Source: Comamonadaceae bacterium
GTDB taxonomy: Bacteria; Pseudomonadota; Gammaproteobacteria; Burkholderiales; Burkholderiaceae_C
Reading direction: 5' to 3'
DNA length: 36,164 nt
Assembly: GCA_014190675.1 (NCBI GenBank)
Contig: BJGT01000019.1
Location: 1-36,164 of the forward strand
Shown: piece after piece, positions 1 through 7,633 of the stretch
How the letters are laid out: every line of letters starts with the position of its first letter
Numbering within the stretch: the first letter of the stretch is position 1
Position numbers and translations under genes: made by a program
Notes under the pieces: model-generated
The model's input: only the letters and a program-made list of their open reading frames with translations
Told to the model about the DNA's origin: nothing
Databases searched by the model: none

Positions 1-130
1 TTTGACTGGGGACGTAGACGGCAGCTTTGCCGGGGCGACTGGCAGCAGCAGCCTGACCAAAACTTATTTTGATGCCCTGGTCGATGCGCACCGCACTGAG
101 CTTAGTTTGGCGCAGTTTGGGGTGTATTGA
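1..130 (+). CDS. C-terminal end of a secreted EF-hand-module protein (partial, cut by left edge)
   Basis: Only the last 42 codons or so are present, read from base 2 to a TGA at 128-130. They encode the GDVDGS segment, an alanine/serine-rich linker and the C-terminal tail ending LSLAQFGVY. This stretch is almost identical in DNA and protein to the end of the next gene (bases 1890-2019), with about four mismatches, so the two genes are recent tandem paralogues at least in their 3' parts. By comparison with that neighbour, the missing upstream part should carry the dockerin-like EF-hand doublet; this is inference. The function of the full protein cannot be judged from this fragment. Confidence 0.75.
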   Translation, partial: LTGDVDGSFAGATGSSSLTKTYFDALVDAHRTELSLAQFGVY

Positions 131-132
131 GC
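1..132 (+). repeat. Direct repeat, left copy (3' end of paralogous genes)
   Basis: Bases 1-132 match bases 1890-2021 with about four substitutions (near positions 10, 13, 41 and 127). The similarity stops just after the stop codon. The repeat probably extends left of the window. It suggests a recent duplication or gene conversion. Confidence 0.9.
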
Positions 133-291
133 CGCGACCAAGCAGCCGGTCTGTTGCTGCCAAGGGGTTCCGCAACCGCGGCGATGGCCCGCACATCACT
201 TTGCCGGTTTGGGCGGCCCAAGTGGCAAGTCCTCAGCAGAAAGCTGCTGCTGACGGCAAGGTATATTTCGCGGATAGTTTTTTAGCTCAAC

Positions 292-2019
292 ATGGCAGTG
301 TCACCAACCGTCACCTTTAGCGACAACCTGCCCGGCATTGCCAACCTCAGCACCGGCAGCCTGCGCTTCACGCTCAACTTCAGCGAGGCCGTTACCGGCC
401 TGGAGGCCAGCGACCTCGGCGTAAGCAACGGCACGCTGCTGTCGGTAGACGCGGGCGCTGACAGCAGCATTTACACCGTCAGCGTCAGCCCTGCGCTGGG
501 CGTGGCGAGCGGCAAGATTGGCCTCACACTCAAGGCCGGGGCTGTCACCGATGCATCGGGCAACCAAAACCTGGCTGCAAGCAACAGCGCGCAGGCCATT
601 GACACCGTGGCGCCGGCTGCGCCCAAACCAGTGCCTGTGCTGGGGTTTAGTTTCATGTCCAACCCCCAAGTCACCATCCAAACCAGCATGGGCACCATGG
701 TGGCCGAGTTGTACCCCAGCCAGGCCCCGATCACCGCGGCCAATATGCTGACCTATGCCAGCACCGGTTTTTATACCGGCACCCTGTTTCACCGGGTCAT
801 CCCCGGCTTCATGGACCAGGGCGGTGGCTACACCGCATCGGGCTACAAAACCCCGACCTACGCCGCCATAACGCTTGAGAGCAATAACGGCCTGAGCAAC
901 TTGCGCGGCACCCTTGCCATGGCCCGCACGGCGGTGGCTGATTCAGCCACCTCGCAGTTCTTCATCAACCAGGCCGACAACCTTTTTTTAAACTACAGCA
1001 GCGCCACCTCGCCCGGTTACGCGGTGTTTGGCAAGGTGCTGGCCGGGCTGGATGTGGTTGACAGCATTGCAGGGGTAGCGCGCAACAACTCAGACAAACC
1101 GCTGACAGACATCACCATCACATCGCTGCAGCAAACCGCAACTGGCAGTGCTCTGCTGGCCAGCAGCAGCAGCCTGTCGGTGAGCGGGCTTGAGCCGGGC
1201 GCGGCCTGGTCTTACAGCCTGAATGGCGGCAGTACCTGGCTTGCCGGCAGTGGTACCAACCTGGCCCTGCCGGCGGGTAGTTATGCGGCAAACACCATTC
1301 AAATCAAACAAATCGACGCAGCAGGCAACGCCAGCACCGGTAGTTTTAGCATGGCGCTTACCTACAACACGGCGGCCCTGGTCAGCGCGGAGCTGCTTGC
1401 TTACAGCTGGAAAGCCCACACCCTGTTGGACGATGTTTCACTGTCCAACGGCTCGTTCAGCCAAGCCACCACGGCAAACGGCGCCGCAAGTTTAGAGGCT
1501 GTCAAGGGCCAGGCCCTGACGCTCAGTGCCAGCCGAGCCATCCCCGGCGCAGAAGCCACAGCCACATCAGCCGCCGTCAACCTGCAAGACGCCATTGCCA
1601 TCCTCAAGATGATTGTGGGTTTAGAGGTCAACGGCACCGGTAAAGCCTTGTCACCTTACCAGGCCCTGGCAGCCGACTACGACGGCAACGGCCTGGTGCA
1701 GCTCACCGATGCCATTGGCGTGCTCAAGCACGTGGTGGGCCTGACCGCCCCAGAGCCGGTCTGGCGCTTTGTCAACGAACTCGATGCAACGGTGCCGAGC
1801 AAAACCACCCTCAGCCCCGGTGTTGCACAGACCAGTATCAATGCAAGCTTGAGTGCCAGCAGCCCTGTGAAGGTGGGTCTGGTGGGGTATTTGACTGGCG
1901 ATGTAGACGGCAGCTTTGCCGGGGCGACTAGCAGCAGCAGCCTGACCAAAACTTATTTTGATGCCCTGGTCGATGCGCACCGCACTGAGCTTAGTTTGGC
2001 GCAGTTTGGGGTGTACTGA
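292..2019 (+). CDS. Ig-like / cyclophilin-type peptidyl-prolyl isomerase / EF-hand-module fusion protein
   Basis: Protein of 575 residues. Residues 4-108 form a bacterial Ig-like repeat with the usual FSEAVTG and DASGN signatures. Residues about 125-282 are a cyclophilin-type PPIase, with the active-site strings FHRVIPGFMDQGG (166-178) and SQFFI (221-225). A second beta-rich Ig-like segment covers about 285-360, then a YSWKAHTLL element at 371-379. A dockerin-like EF-hand doublet follows at 429-484, with loop residues D462, D464, N466 and D473, then the GDVDGS segment and the tail ending QFGVY. There is no N-terminal signal peptide. An in-frame TAG lies at 283-285, three codons upstream of the first ATG, and no good ribosome binding site precedes that ATG. 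It is therefore either a type I-secreted protein or a 5'-truncated gene whose upstream Ig repeats were lost. The PPIase assignment is firm; the export route is inference. Confidence 0.8.
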   Translation: MAVSPTVTFSDNLPGIANLSTGSLRFTLNFSEAVTGLEASDLGVSNGTLLSVDAGADSSIYTVSVSPALGVASGKIGLTLKAGAVTDASGNQNLAASNSAQAIDTVAPAAPKPVPVLGFSFMSNPQVTIQTSMGTMVAELYPSQAPITAANMLTYASTGFYTGTLFHRVIPGFMDQGGGYTASGYKTPTYAAITLESNNGLSNLRGTLAMARTAVADSATSQFFINQADNLFLNYSSATSPGYAVFGKVLAGLDVVDSIAGVARNNSDKPLTDITITSLQQTATGSALLASSSSLSVSGLEPGAAWSYSLNGGSTWLAGSGTNLALPAGSYAANTIQIKQIDAAGNASTGSFSMALTYNTAALVSAELLAYSWKAHTLLDDVSLSNGSFSQATTANGAASLEAVKGQALTLSASRAIPGAEATATSAAVNLQDAIAILKMIVGLEVNGTGKALSPYQALAADYDGNGLVQLTDAIGVLKHVVGLTAPEPVWRFVNELDATVPSKTTLSPGVAQTSINASLSASSPVKVGLVGYLTGDVDGSFAGATSSSSLTKTYFDALVDAHRTELSLAQFGVY

Positions 2020-2021
2020 GC
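1890..2021 (+). repeat. Direct repeat, right copy (3' end of paralogous genes)
   Basis: Second copy of the repeat described at 1-132. It covers the last 43 codons of the cyclophilin fusion gene and its stop codon (TGA here in the context gtgtactga, against gtgtattga in the left copy). Confidence 0.9.
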
Positions 2022-2043
2022 GCCTGACCAACGCGGCGAGCTG

Positions 2044-3147
2044 TCAGACGCCCAAACGCTGCAAAAACCAGAATCCACCCACACACAGCGCAAACACGGA
2101 CGCTATTTTTCCTGCGGGCATGCTCACCCCCATTTTCTGCAGCAAGCCGGGCAATCCAAGCGCACACATGCTACGCACAAGTGCCAAGGTAGCGATTAGA
2201 AATAAAACTTGCCCAAGCTCAATGCCTAAGTTAAACCCCACCAGGCTGGTCACGCGGTAGGCTCCATGCAGGCCCATGTCCATCATGGACGAAGCAAAGC
2301 CTAAGCCATGCAAGAGACCGCAAGCAAACACAATGGCCATGCGCTGATGAAGCGCAGCAGATCGCTGCGTCATGTTCAGAACCGCCATCAGCACAATGCT
2401 GCCCGCGATCATTGGCTCCACCACAACGGCTGGTGCATGGAACCATCCCATTAACGAGGTGGTCAGCGTGATGCTGTGCGCTATGGTGAAACTGGTCAAC
2501 ACCCCCAACCAATAACGCCAACCTGCTGCAGCCACAAGGATTGTCAGCAGAAAAAGCAGGTGGTCAATCCCCAGCAAGATGTGCTCAACGCCCAGCACCA
2601 AGTAGTCCAGCAAAACTAAGGCAGGCGAGCGGAAAAAAATGTGGCTTGAATGCAGCGGGGTTAAAACAACAGCTTCTGTGTCTGCCCCTCGGGTGACCTT
2701 CAGGGTCAGTTGCCTCTCTTTGTCAGCATTGCCAAACAAGTCTGTTTCAATTCGCAAGTTTTCAGGCGCCCCTGCAAAACTGACTTTCATCAACACCACA
2801 AAGTGTTCGGCGCCATCGGGGTCTGGCATCAGCTGCAAAAAAGCCAGCTGACCTGCTGCTTGGTCATTCAATAACCTCAAGCGCCGAGAGATCTGGTCTT
2901 TGATTCTCTGCGTATGCGCCTGCAGTTCTGCGTCTGAAAGTCGGCCATCTCGGTCATCATCGACCCCCGATAAGGTCGAGACTGGCAGCGCAGCGATCAC
3001 AAAAACATCGTTGTCCACCAGGTTGATTGAGCCTTGCTGAGCCGGCATCCAATGCGCAAAGGCCGCCGAGCTGAAAACCAAGAGGCACAGCAGCGTTGCT
3101 GCCAGTGTGAAAGCAGCTGCGCGATGATGGCGGGCACCAGCTAGCAT
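2044..3147 (-). CDS. HupE/UreJ-type membrane protein with periplasmic EF-hand loop
   Basis: Protein of 367 residues. An N-terminal signal segment ends near AFAHW (30-33), followed by a periplasmic domain of about 150 residues and then six or seven hydrophobic helices. The membrane part has the histidine/aspartate motifs typical of the HupE/UreJ_2 family (HILLGIDHLLFLL, AHSITL, CGLLHGLGFAS). The periplasmic part holds a canonical 12-residue EF-hand loop at 63-74 (D63, D65, D67, E74). HupE-type proteins are associated with nickel or other divalent metal uptake; the substrate of this subfamily is not established. Its start codon directly abuts the stop of the upstream 192-residue gene, so it is the last gene of a three-gene operon. 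It converges on the cyclophilin fusion gene with only 24 bases between stops. Confidence 0.8.
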   Translation of the reverse strand: MLAGARHHRAAAFTLAATLLCLLVFSSAAFAHWMPAQQGSINLVDNDVFVIAALPVSTLSGVDDDRDGRLSDAELQAHTQRIKDQISRRLRLLNDQAAGQLAFLQLMPDPDGAEHFVVLMKVSFAGAPENLRIETDLFGNADKERQLTLKVTRGADTEAVVLTPLHSSHIFFRSPALVLLDYLVLGVEHILLGIDHLLFLLTILVAAAGWRYWLGVLTSFTIAHSITLTTSLMGWFHAPAVVVEPMIAGSIVLMAVLNMTQRSAALHQRMAIVFACGLLHGLGFASSMMDMGLHGAYRVTSLVGFNLGIELGQVLFLIATLALVRSMCALGLPGLLQKMGVSMPAGKIASVFALCVGGFWFLQRLGV

Positions 3148-3726
3148 TTATTCGAAATTAACCACCGCCATCGGGATCTGGTTGGTAAGCCAAAATTGGT
3201 CTTGCTGTACCTTGACAAATATCGGATGCAGTGCTTTGTGCAGTTGCAATTGTGCTCGGTTGATTCCAGTTTTGGTTTGCGTTTCAGCCTGCACCACAGA
3301 AGGAGGCAAGTGAGATTGGGGTCCAGGGGGCAATTGAAGCAAGAAAAGATTTGTCTTTAACGATTCGCGCAAGGCATTGGTTGAAGGCAATTGCCAATTT
3401 TTCAAAATCACTTTAGCCCCTGATGACACGATAAGAAATGAACTTCCAGACAGCTGGCTGGTTGCCGACTTCAATCCATTTTGGAAATCAAGCTCTGGTA
3501 GCTCTGCGTATTTCGTCAAAAACTCAGCGAAGGGCAATTGCGGCGCCAAAAGTTGATGCAATGCTTGCGTCAAATTCAGACTGAAAACAAAGATGAGTTT
3601 TTCTTTGGTTTCGCGCTTCACTTCGACTTGATTGAAGTGAAGCTCTCCCGCCCAAGTCTGCAGGCTGTAAACCCCAAAAAACAAACCAACTAGAAATATT
3701 CTGAGTTTCAAGGCGATGCAATTCAA
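3148..3726 (-). CDS. Small exported protein of unknown function
   Basis: Protein of 192 residues not recognised as a known family. It has a good Sec signal (hydrophobic stretch at about 8-22, likely cleavage after TWA), then a soluble, beta-rich sequence. The chosen start is TTG at 3726. No ATG lies in frame upstream before the stop at 3763-3765, and the signal peptide needs this start; the ribosome binding site is poor, so translation may be coupled to the gene five bases upstream. It is sandwiched between the YHYH lipoprotein gene and the HupE-like gene with essentially no spacing, which points to a joint role at the cell envelope. Its base composition is clearly more A+T-rich than most of the window, as expected for an acquired gene. 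Confidence 0.65.
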   Translation of the reverse strand: MNCIALKLRIFLVGLFFGVYSLQTWAGELHFNQVEVKRETKEKLIFVFSLNLTQALHQLLAPQLPFAEFLTKYAELPELDFQNGLKSATSQLSGSSFLIVSSGAKVILKNWQLPSTNALRESLKTNLFLLQLPPGPQSHLPPSVVQAETQTKTGINRAQLQLHKALHPIFVKVQQDQFWLTNQIPMAVVNFE

Positions 3727-3731
3727 AAACG

Positions 3732-6700
3732 TTATTTGACGGTACCACCCAGGTATTTGTTGTTATTGAATGCTGAATTTTGCCTAAAAAATGGGATGCT
3801 GGTAACTTTGCCGATGTACGCGCCTTTCATCAAAACATGCATCGTCGTGGTGTAACTGAGAAGTTCAGGCTTGTAGTTGCTCACGGTGTGAGCATGGTAG
3901 TGGTAGCCAATGCTGTCATGGTTGTGTGCACCGAAGGCATCGAGGGCCGTGCTCGCGCCCAGCATGGCGCTGTCGGTCGGGCTTCGATAGATGCCAAAAA
4001 GCGCAATGCCGTCGTAGCCAAACCCTAGCAACGGTGGGTGCGTTTTATTCAAGTAATCACTGTCGTTGTAAAGCGCAAGGCCAAACCCTGATTGATAGCC
4101 ATCACTGTGGCAGTGTGGGCCGCCGCCGCCTTGGCCCACGTGGCAACCGCTGGCCGATAACTCACCCTGCAGATGCGATGGAACCAGCGCGTTGTTGTAG
4201 GTCGGGAACATCACCGAACCGTCAATCAGCAATCCGTTGTCTGCACTGTCTGCATAGGTATAAACATTTGCCTCTAAAGTGCTGAGGGTGCGCTCGGTCC
4301 AGAGATTTTTCGTAATGACGGAGGCGTTGTCCAATACGGAGGTAACGAGTCCGTAATCTTTCATTGGAATCATCGTGATGTAATTTTCAAGATTAGAAAA
4401 TCGGGTGACCTTTGATGCAGGATATTCGCCCGAACCGTCACCTGGGGGGTGAGGAATGTCGACGAGCCCGTTGGGTGAGGCCTGGTTACCGTAGGTGACA
4501 ACGATCATGAACGGGTGGTAAGCACCGACCGTATCTTTCTCATTGGTGAAGTACACATAGGGCACCAAATTTTGCCCAGGCGCACCATCGGCTATGGAAT
4601 CGCTCACGAGCTTGGTTGCTAATGCGGCGTCCCTGTAGGCTGTATACACCTCGGGCGCGTAGCGCAGCTTGCCACCGGCAGCCTCCACCGCACTCTTGAT
4701 GGTTGCCAGATAAGCATCGGCATAAAGCTTGGTGGTGGCGTCGCTTCCTGGTGTTGCCACCTGATTAAGGTAGGTAGAGTTGACCTGCCTATAAATGCTG
4801 CCGCTTGTTCCTTCAACAGCACTTGTGGTGACTTTGGACATGAAAGGGGCTGGACTGTTGGTCACAAAAGCAAGCGCGTTGGGATTCATGAAGCTTGGAA
4901 TGCCCAAATCGATGGGTGAATTGAATAAATAAAGAGGCGTGGCAGAGCTTGGGGCAGACACTAATTTATAAACGCCACCCGTGTAGTTCACATAATAATT
5001 TTGGGCGCTGCTGCTGAAAGCTGTATCTTCCGTCCAAAGCGGGGTGTAGGTCGCATTGCCATTGGTGGCCGTTCCAGGGGTGTAGCTGTACTTGTAACGC
5101 TTTTTGGCTTGCAATAATTGTGTTGTGGCGTCATAAGAAAACGTCACATAGCCATAGAGTGACGCGGCCTTGCCAAAATTATTACGGAACTTGAGCTTAT
5201 TGGAATCAGCAGCGTCAAAGTCGATGGAATTGTTCGGATGCAAATGCGAATCCAGGCGGAAATAGCCTGATGAATCGGTAACCACATGCACCAGTTTTGA
5301 CAGGTAGCTGTTGTAAGTTGCTTGCGAAGGGATGGTGGCTGATTCGACGGCATAACCCGCCGTGGCGCTGTAGGTCGAACCAATGGTGAGGTAGTTTGAC
5401 GTGCTGCTGGCGGTGGCCGTGTCAGAGATCATGTAGCGCGAGCGGTTTGTGAAAGCACTGACAGAGACCAGTGGGCCTGCGGTATAGCTGCGCTGCACAG
5501 CCACGAGGAAATTGGCAGGGGCTGAATAAGTCACGGCCACTGTGGCTGCCACTGGCGTCACTGTCACCGCCAAGGATGCTGGGCTCAGCCCCCCAGCGTT
5601 GACCGCTTTTACAGCGCAGGAATAACTTGTTCCGCTGGTCAGGCCCGCCATGGAGATGGGGCTTGCGCTGCCAGTGCCAGTCACAGCACTGCCATTGGTG
5701 GGTGTGCAGGTTGCACTGAAACTTGTGGCGGTGGAGCCAGTGCTCGCCGCGGTAAAGCTGATACTGGCCGTGGTGCTACCCGCCGTTGCTGCGCCAATGG
5801 TGGGCGCAGAGGGCACAGCAACAACCGGCAATACCGGCACAGCGCTGGAAGCGGTGCCCGTGCCGACCGAACTCGAAGGCGTGATCGTGCAGCTGTAAGT
5901 CAGGCCGTTGGTCAAACCCGTGACAGCAACTGGACTGGCGCTGCCGCTACCGGTGCCATTGGCGCCGCCGGTTGAGGTGCAGCTGGCGGTGTAAGTCACT
6001 GTTTGCCCCTCGGTCGAGCCAGGCGTGAAGGCAATGCTCGCTGTTGTATCACCCGGAGTGGCCGCACCGATTGTTGGCGTACCAGGCAAAACAAGAACCG
6101 CAGCGGTCAGGGTGAGAGTGGTAGAGGATGTGTTGGCGCTGCCATCAGAAACTTTGAGCGCGGCCACGTATGAGCCGACTACATCTGCCGTGAAGGCGGG
6201 CGTGGCTGCCGTGCCACCCGTCAATGCTGCGCTGCTGTTGGCAGGCTTGGAGGTCAGCGACCATTCGTAGCTGAACTGACTGCCCACCACATCGCCGCGC
6301 AGCACTGCAACCAAGCCCACGTTGGAAGCAGTTGCTGAGCTTGTCACGTAGGCTTTCAAATCAGGCGCCAAACCTGGCTTGAGCTTGTCGCTGACGACTG
6401 GGGCAGAGGCCCCTGACTGGTTGAAAAACAGCCAATTGGCTGTTTGTGTTTCAAGGCCAACGACTCGCTTGAGCACAGTAATCGCATCGGTCAACTCGAC
6501 TTTACCGTTGCCATCCACATCAGCCGCATAAGCCTGATACGCAGTCACCGACTGACCCGAACCGTTGACCTCCAGCCCGACGATCATCTTGAGAATGGCG
6601 ATCGCATCTTGCAGATTAACTGCTTGGCTCGCCAGCGCAGAACTCGTGCTGACTGGCGTAATCGCCGCAGCTGCCCGAGGAATCGGAAGTTTCGGCTCAA

Positions 6701-6812
6701 AATCTGATTGAGAGGTGTCGGTTACCGCTGGACTTTGGACATCACCGCCACCGCAAGCGGAAAGCATGGCGACAGTTAATAAGATCAGGAAACAGGAACG
6801 AATATGAAGCAC
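3732..6812 (-). CDS. Large YHYH-domain lipoprotein with EF-hand module and fibronectin-like repeats
   Basis: Protein of 1026 residues. The lipobox LSAC places the lipidated cysteine at residue 20. The dockerin-like module follows at about 65-178 (EF-hand loop D98, D100, N102, D109; then the GDVVGS segment). Next come a PKD/Ig-like domain (about 180-238) and two fibronectin/Ig-like repeats each starting with PTIGAA (about 243-330 and 337-425). The long C-terminal part ends in a YHYH domain: GCHVGQGGGGPHCHSDG, a GYDG motif, then GYHYHAHT with Y970-H973. The YHYH family is widespread but functionally uncharacterised; its clustered His and Cys suggest metal binding. The start is GTG at 6812, supported by GAGG eight bases upstream (6821-6824). 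It is the first gene of the operon with the 192-residue protein and the HupE-like protein, and probably sits on the periplasmic or outer face. Confidence 0.82.
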   Translation of the reverse strand: MLHIRSCFLILLTVAMLSACGGGDVQSPAVTDTSQSDFEPKLPIPRAAAAITPVSTSSALASQAVNLQDAIAILKMIVGLEVNGSGQSVTAYQAYAADVDGNGKVELTDAITVLKRVVGLETQTANWLFFNQSGASAPVVSDKLKPGLAPDLKAYVTSSATASNVGLVAVLRGDVVGSQFSYEWSLTSKPANSSAALTGGTAATPAFTADVVGSYVAALKVSDGSANTSSTTLTLTAAVLVLPGTPTIGAATPGDTTASIAFTPGSTEGQTVTYTASCTSTGGANGTGSGSASPVAVTGLTNGLTYSCTITPSSSVGTGTASSAVPVLPVVAVPSAPTIGAATAGSTTASISFTAASTGSTATSFSATCTPTNGSAVTGTGSASPISMAGLTSGTSYSCAVKAVNAGGLSPASLAVTVTPVAATVAVTYSAPANFLVAVQRSYTAGPLVSVSAFTNRSRYMISDTATASSTSNYLTIGSTYSATAGYAVESATIPSQATYNSYLSKLVHVVTDSSGYFRLDSHLHPNNSIDFDAADSNKLKFRNNFGKAASLYGYVTFSYDATTQLLQAKKRYKYSYTPGTATNGNATYTPLWTEDTAFSSSAQNYYVNYTGGVYKLVSAPSSATPLYLFNSPIDLGIPSFMNPNALAFVTNSPAPFMSKVTTSAVEGTSGSIYRQVNSTYLNQVATPGSDATTKLYADAYLATIKSAVEAAGGKLRYAPEVYTAYRDAALATKLVSDSIADGAPGQNLVPYVYFTNEKDTVGAYHPFMIVVTYGNQASPNGLVDIPHPPGDGSGEYPASKVTRFSNLENYITMIPMKDYGLVTSVLDNASVITKNLWTERTLSTLEANVYTYADSADNGLLIDGSVMFPTYNNALVPSHLQGELSASGCHVGQGGGGPHCHSDGYQSGFGLALYNDSDYLNKTHPPLLGFGYDGIALFGIYRSPTDSAMLGASTALDAFGAHNHDSIGYHYHAHTVSNYKPELLSYTTTMHVLMKGAYIGKVTSIPFFRQNSAFNNNKYLGGTVK

Positions 6813-6962
6813 TGCAATTACCTCGGGCAGATCGATATTTAAGTAGATTGAAATAGTAACCCTATTTTTTCAGCCTGTCTGATGACCCAGAGGCTCTCGG
6901 CATGCAACCACAGCTAAGCCGGCCATCCAGAGTGAAGTCAGCTGCAAGGAAGGGATCAAAAC
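6813..6962. promoter_or_regulatory. Divergent intergenic region
   Basis: This 150-base A+T-rich gap separates the YHYH operon (leftward) from the RTX-repeat pseudogene (rightward) and must hold both start regions. A ribosome binding site AGGAAGG lies just before the ATG at 6963, and GAGG (on the minus strand) before the GTG at 6812. Possible -10-like A+T-rich strings occur around 6835-6855, but no promoter can be assigned firmly. Confidence 0.35.
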
Positions 6963-7633
6963 ATGGCAATTCAAGGGACAAACGGCTCAAATGTGCTGTT
7001 TGGAAGCGACCTAGAGGACATCATTTTTCCGCTTCTAGGCGATGATGTTGTAAGAGCTGGCGGCGGAAATGACAGCGTTTACGCTCGGTCCAGTTCTGCA
7101 CCGGCAGGCGTCAGCGAAGGCAATGACAGTTTCTATGGTGAGGCCGGAGACGACCTTCTTTCCGCCTATGGCGGCCTAGGCAACCAACTTTTGGACGGTG
7201 GCGCCGGCAATGACACGCTCACCGGCGGGACTGTCAGCGACACGCTGATCGGCGGCGGCGGCAACGACTATCTTTCCAACTATACAAGCACAGATGAAGA
7301 TCTTTTAGACGGCGGCACAGGCGATGACTCCTTTTCGGAAGAACGGCGTCCGACACGCTGATCGGGGGCGACGGTAACGATTCGCTGAGTGGGTATGGAG
7401 GCAACGACAGCTTGGTCGGCGGAGTAGGTAATGACACTTTGAGTGCAGGTAGTGGCATTGATACCTTGCTTGGTGGTGATGGCGAGGACACCTACTGAAT
7501 TTCCAGCCCTAATTTTTACCTTTACGACAGCGGTGGGGTAGATGCCGCTGTTGTCAGCGTGAATTTTGTCAAGTTACCGTCTAGCATTGAATCCGTCAGT
7601 TATGTCGACGGGGCACAGGCGCTGCCCTATTGA
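6963..7633 (+). pseudogene. Broken RTX (hemolysin-type calcium-binding repeat) gene, 5' part
   Basis: The frame starting at ATG 6963 (AGGAAGG before it) encodes many nonapeptide RTX repeats of the GGxGND type (for example GGAGNDTLTGG, GGGGNDYLSN). It runs into a stop at 7359-7361. The repeats continue one frame over from about 7345 ([26 protein letters not shown]), so one base was lost or two were gained near 7340-7350. In this second frame a TGA at 7496-7498 interrupts a continuing sequence (NFYLYDSGGVDAAVV, then SYVDGAQALPY), which is stopped again by TGA at 7631-7633 where a tryptophan would fit (ALPY-W-IDAL). The gene is therefore read as inactivated. RTX proteins are normally exported by type I secretion; no such transporter is in the window. 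Confidence 0.8.

Noticed and set aside
3524-3748. Alternative 74-codon minus-strand frame at the start of the small exported gene
   Set aside because: It lacks a signal peptide and overlaps the 192-codon frame, which has one and fits the operon.
7496-7633. TGA recoding (selenocysteine or tryptophan) in the RTX gene
   Set aside because: Frameshifts on both sides and a lost stop codon point to decay; other genes here use TGA as a normal stop, and no selenocysteine insertion element was evident.
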